A DNA stretch of 6,500 bases, from NCBI GenBank assembly GCA_023416315.1, contig JAEZIA010000034.1, positions 1 to 6,500 of the forward strand, read 5' to 3'. Below the pieces are notes generated by a model. It saw only the letters and a program-made list of their open reading frames with translations. It searched no databases and was not told the origin of the DNA. Positions 6,250 through 6,500 of this stretch are shown one piece after another; the first letter of the stretch is position 1; every line of letters begins with the position of its first letter. The translations under genes were made by a program, and so were the position numbers. The stretch is from Actinomycetes bacterium (GTDB lineage Bacteria > Actinomycetota > Actinomycetes > Mycobacteriales > Mycobacteriaceae).

Positions 6250-6498
6250 CTACGCGCCTGCCGGTCCGGCGGCGATGCCGAAGCCGACGCGGCGCACATC
6301 GGCGACACCGATCTCGACATAGGTGATCTTGGCGGTCTGCACCAGGAACCGGCGTCCCTTGTCGTCGGTCAGGCTGAGTACATCGGGGCCGTCCTTGGCG
6401 AACGCCGAGGTCACCAGCTCTTCGACCTCAGCGGGCGTCTGGGAGCTGCTGAACACGAGCTCACGCGGACTGTCCGTGACACCGATCTTGACCTCCAC
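6250..6498 (-). CDS. TB9.4: DUF3107 small protein, TB9.4 homologue
   Basis: This 82-residue acidic protein opens with EVKIGVTDSPRELVFSS, the signature I recall for the M. tuberculosis protein TB9.4 (Rv3208A). It has no signal peptide or membrane segment and no catalytic motif. An alternation of hydrophobic strands (VKIGV, RELVFS, FLVQTAKITYVEIGV) around a short helix (AEVEELVTSAF) suggests a small alpha/beta fold. The function is unknown. The GTG at 6498 is taken as start by similarity; only two bases remain upstream in the window, so the ribosome binding site cannot be seen and a longer form cannot be excluded. The stop lies 3 bases from the end of the convergent TetR gene, leaving no space for a terminator. 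Confidence 0.85.
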   Translation of the reverse strand: MEVKIGVTDSPRELVFSSSQTPAEVEELVTSAFAKDGPDVLSLTDDKGRRFLVQTAKITYVEIGVADVRRVGFGIAAGPAGA

Positions 6499-6500
6499 GC

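Overview
The window is GC-rich DNA from a mycobacterium, most likely an environmental Mycobacterium/Mycolicibacterium species. The gene order and the proteins match, from memory of the M. tuberculosis map, the conserved block Rv3202c (adnA), Rv3203 (lipV), Rv3204, Rv3205c, Rv3206c (moeZ), Rv3207c, Rv3208 and Rv3208A (TB9.4). GTG starts are frequent, gaps are short and no rRNA, tRNA, insertion sequence or CRISPR array is visible. It reads as core chromosome rather than an accessory island.

Layout. Positions 1-944 (minus) hold the N-terminal third or so of AdnA, the UvrD-like subunit of the AdnAB double-strand-break resection helicase-nuclease; it runs off the left edge. A divergent 83-base gap carries a candidate DNA-damage (PafBC / RecA-NDp type) promoter for adnA. 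On the plus strand follow an alpha/beta hydrolase (lipV, 1028-1825) and, 2 bases later, an alkyltransferase-like protein (1828-2124) whose alkyl-acceptor Cys is replaced by Trp. This converges, with overlapping stop codons, on a minus-strand pair: moeZ (3024-4199) followed by a TIGR02569-type APH-fold protein (2121-2987). Upstream of moeZ, after a 171-base gap with inverted repeats, is a membrane-anchored DUF3152 protein (4371-5408) with a full metzincin zinc motif. Divergent from it is a TetR-family regulator (5572-6246), which converges on TB9.4/DUF3107 (6250-6498, minus) at the right edge.

How the genes relate. AdnA and the alkyltransferase-like protein are both DNA-repair proteins flanking lipV. 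MoeZ activates ubiquitin-like sulfur carriers for cysteine and molybdenum-cofactor synthesis. The DUF3152 protein is predicted to act outside the cytoplasmic membrane. Nothing in the sequence ties all of these into one pathway; the block looks like a conserved mycobacterial neighbourhood of several small transcription units.

I do not see a clearly new multi-gene system. The points most worth following are the extracytoplasmic metzincin-like DUF3152 protein, the degenerate APH-fold protein, and the adnA start region, where a damage-type promoter, a probable leaderless start and a five-codon overlapping mini-ORF coincide.
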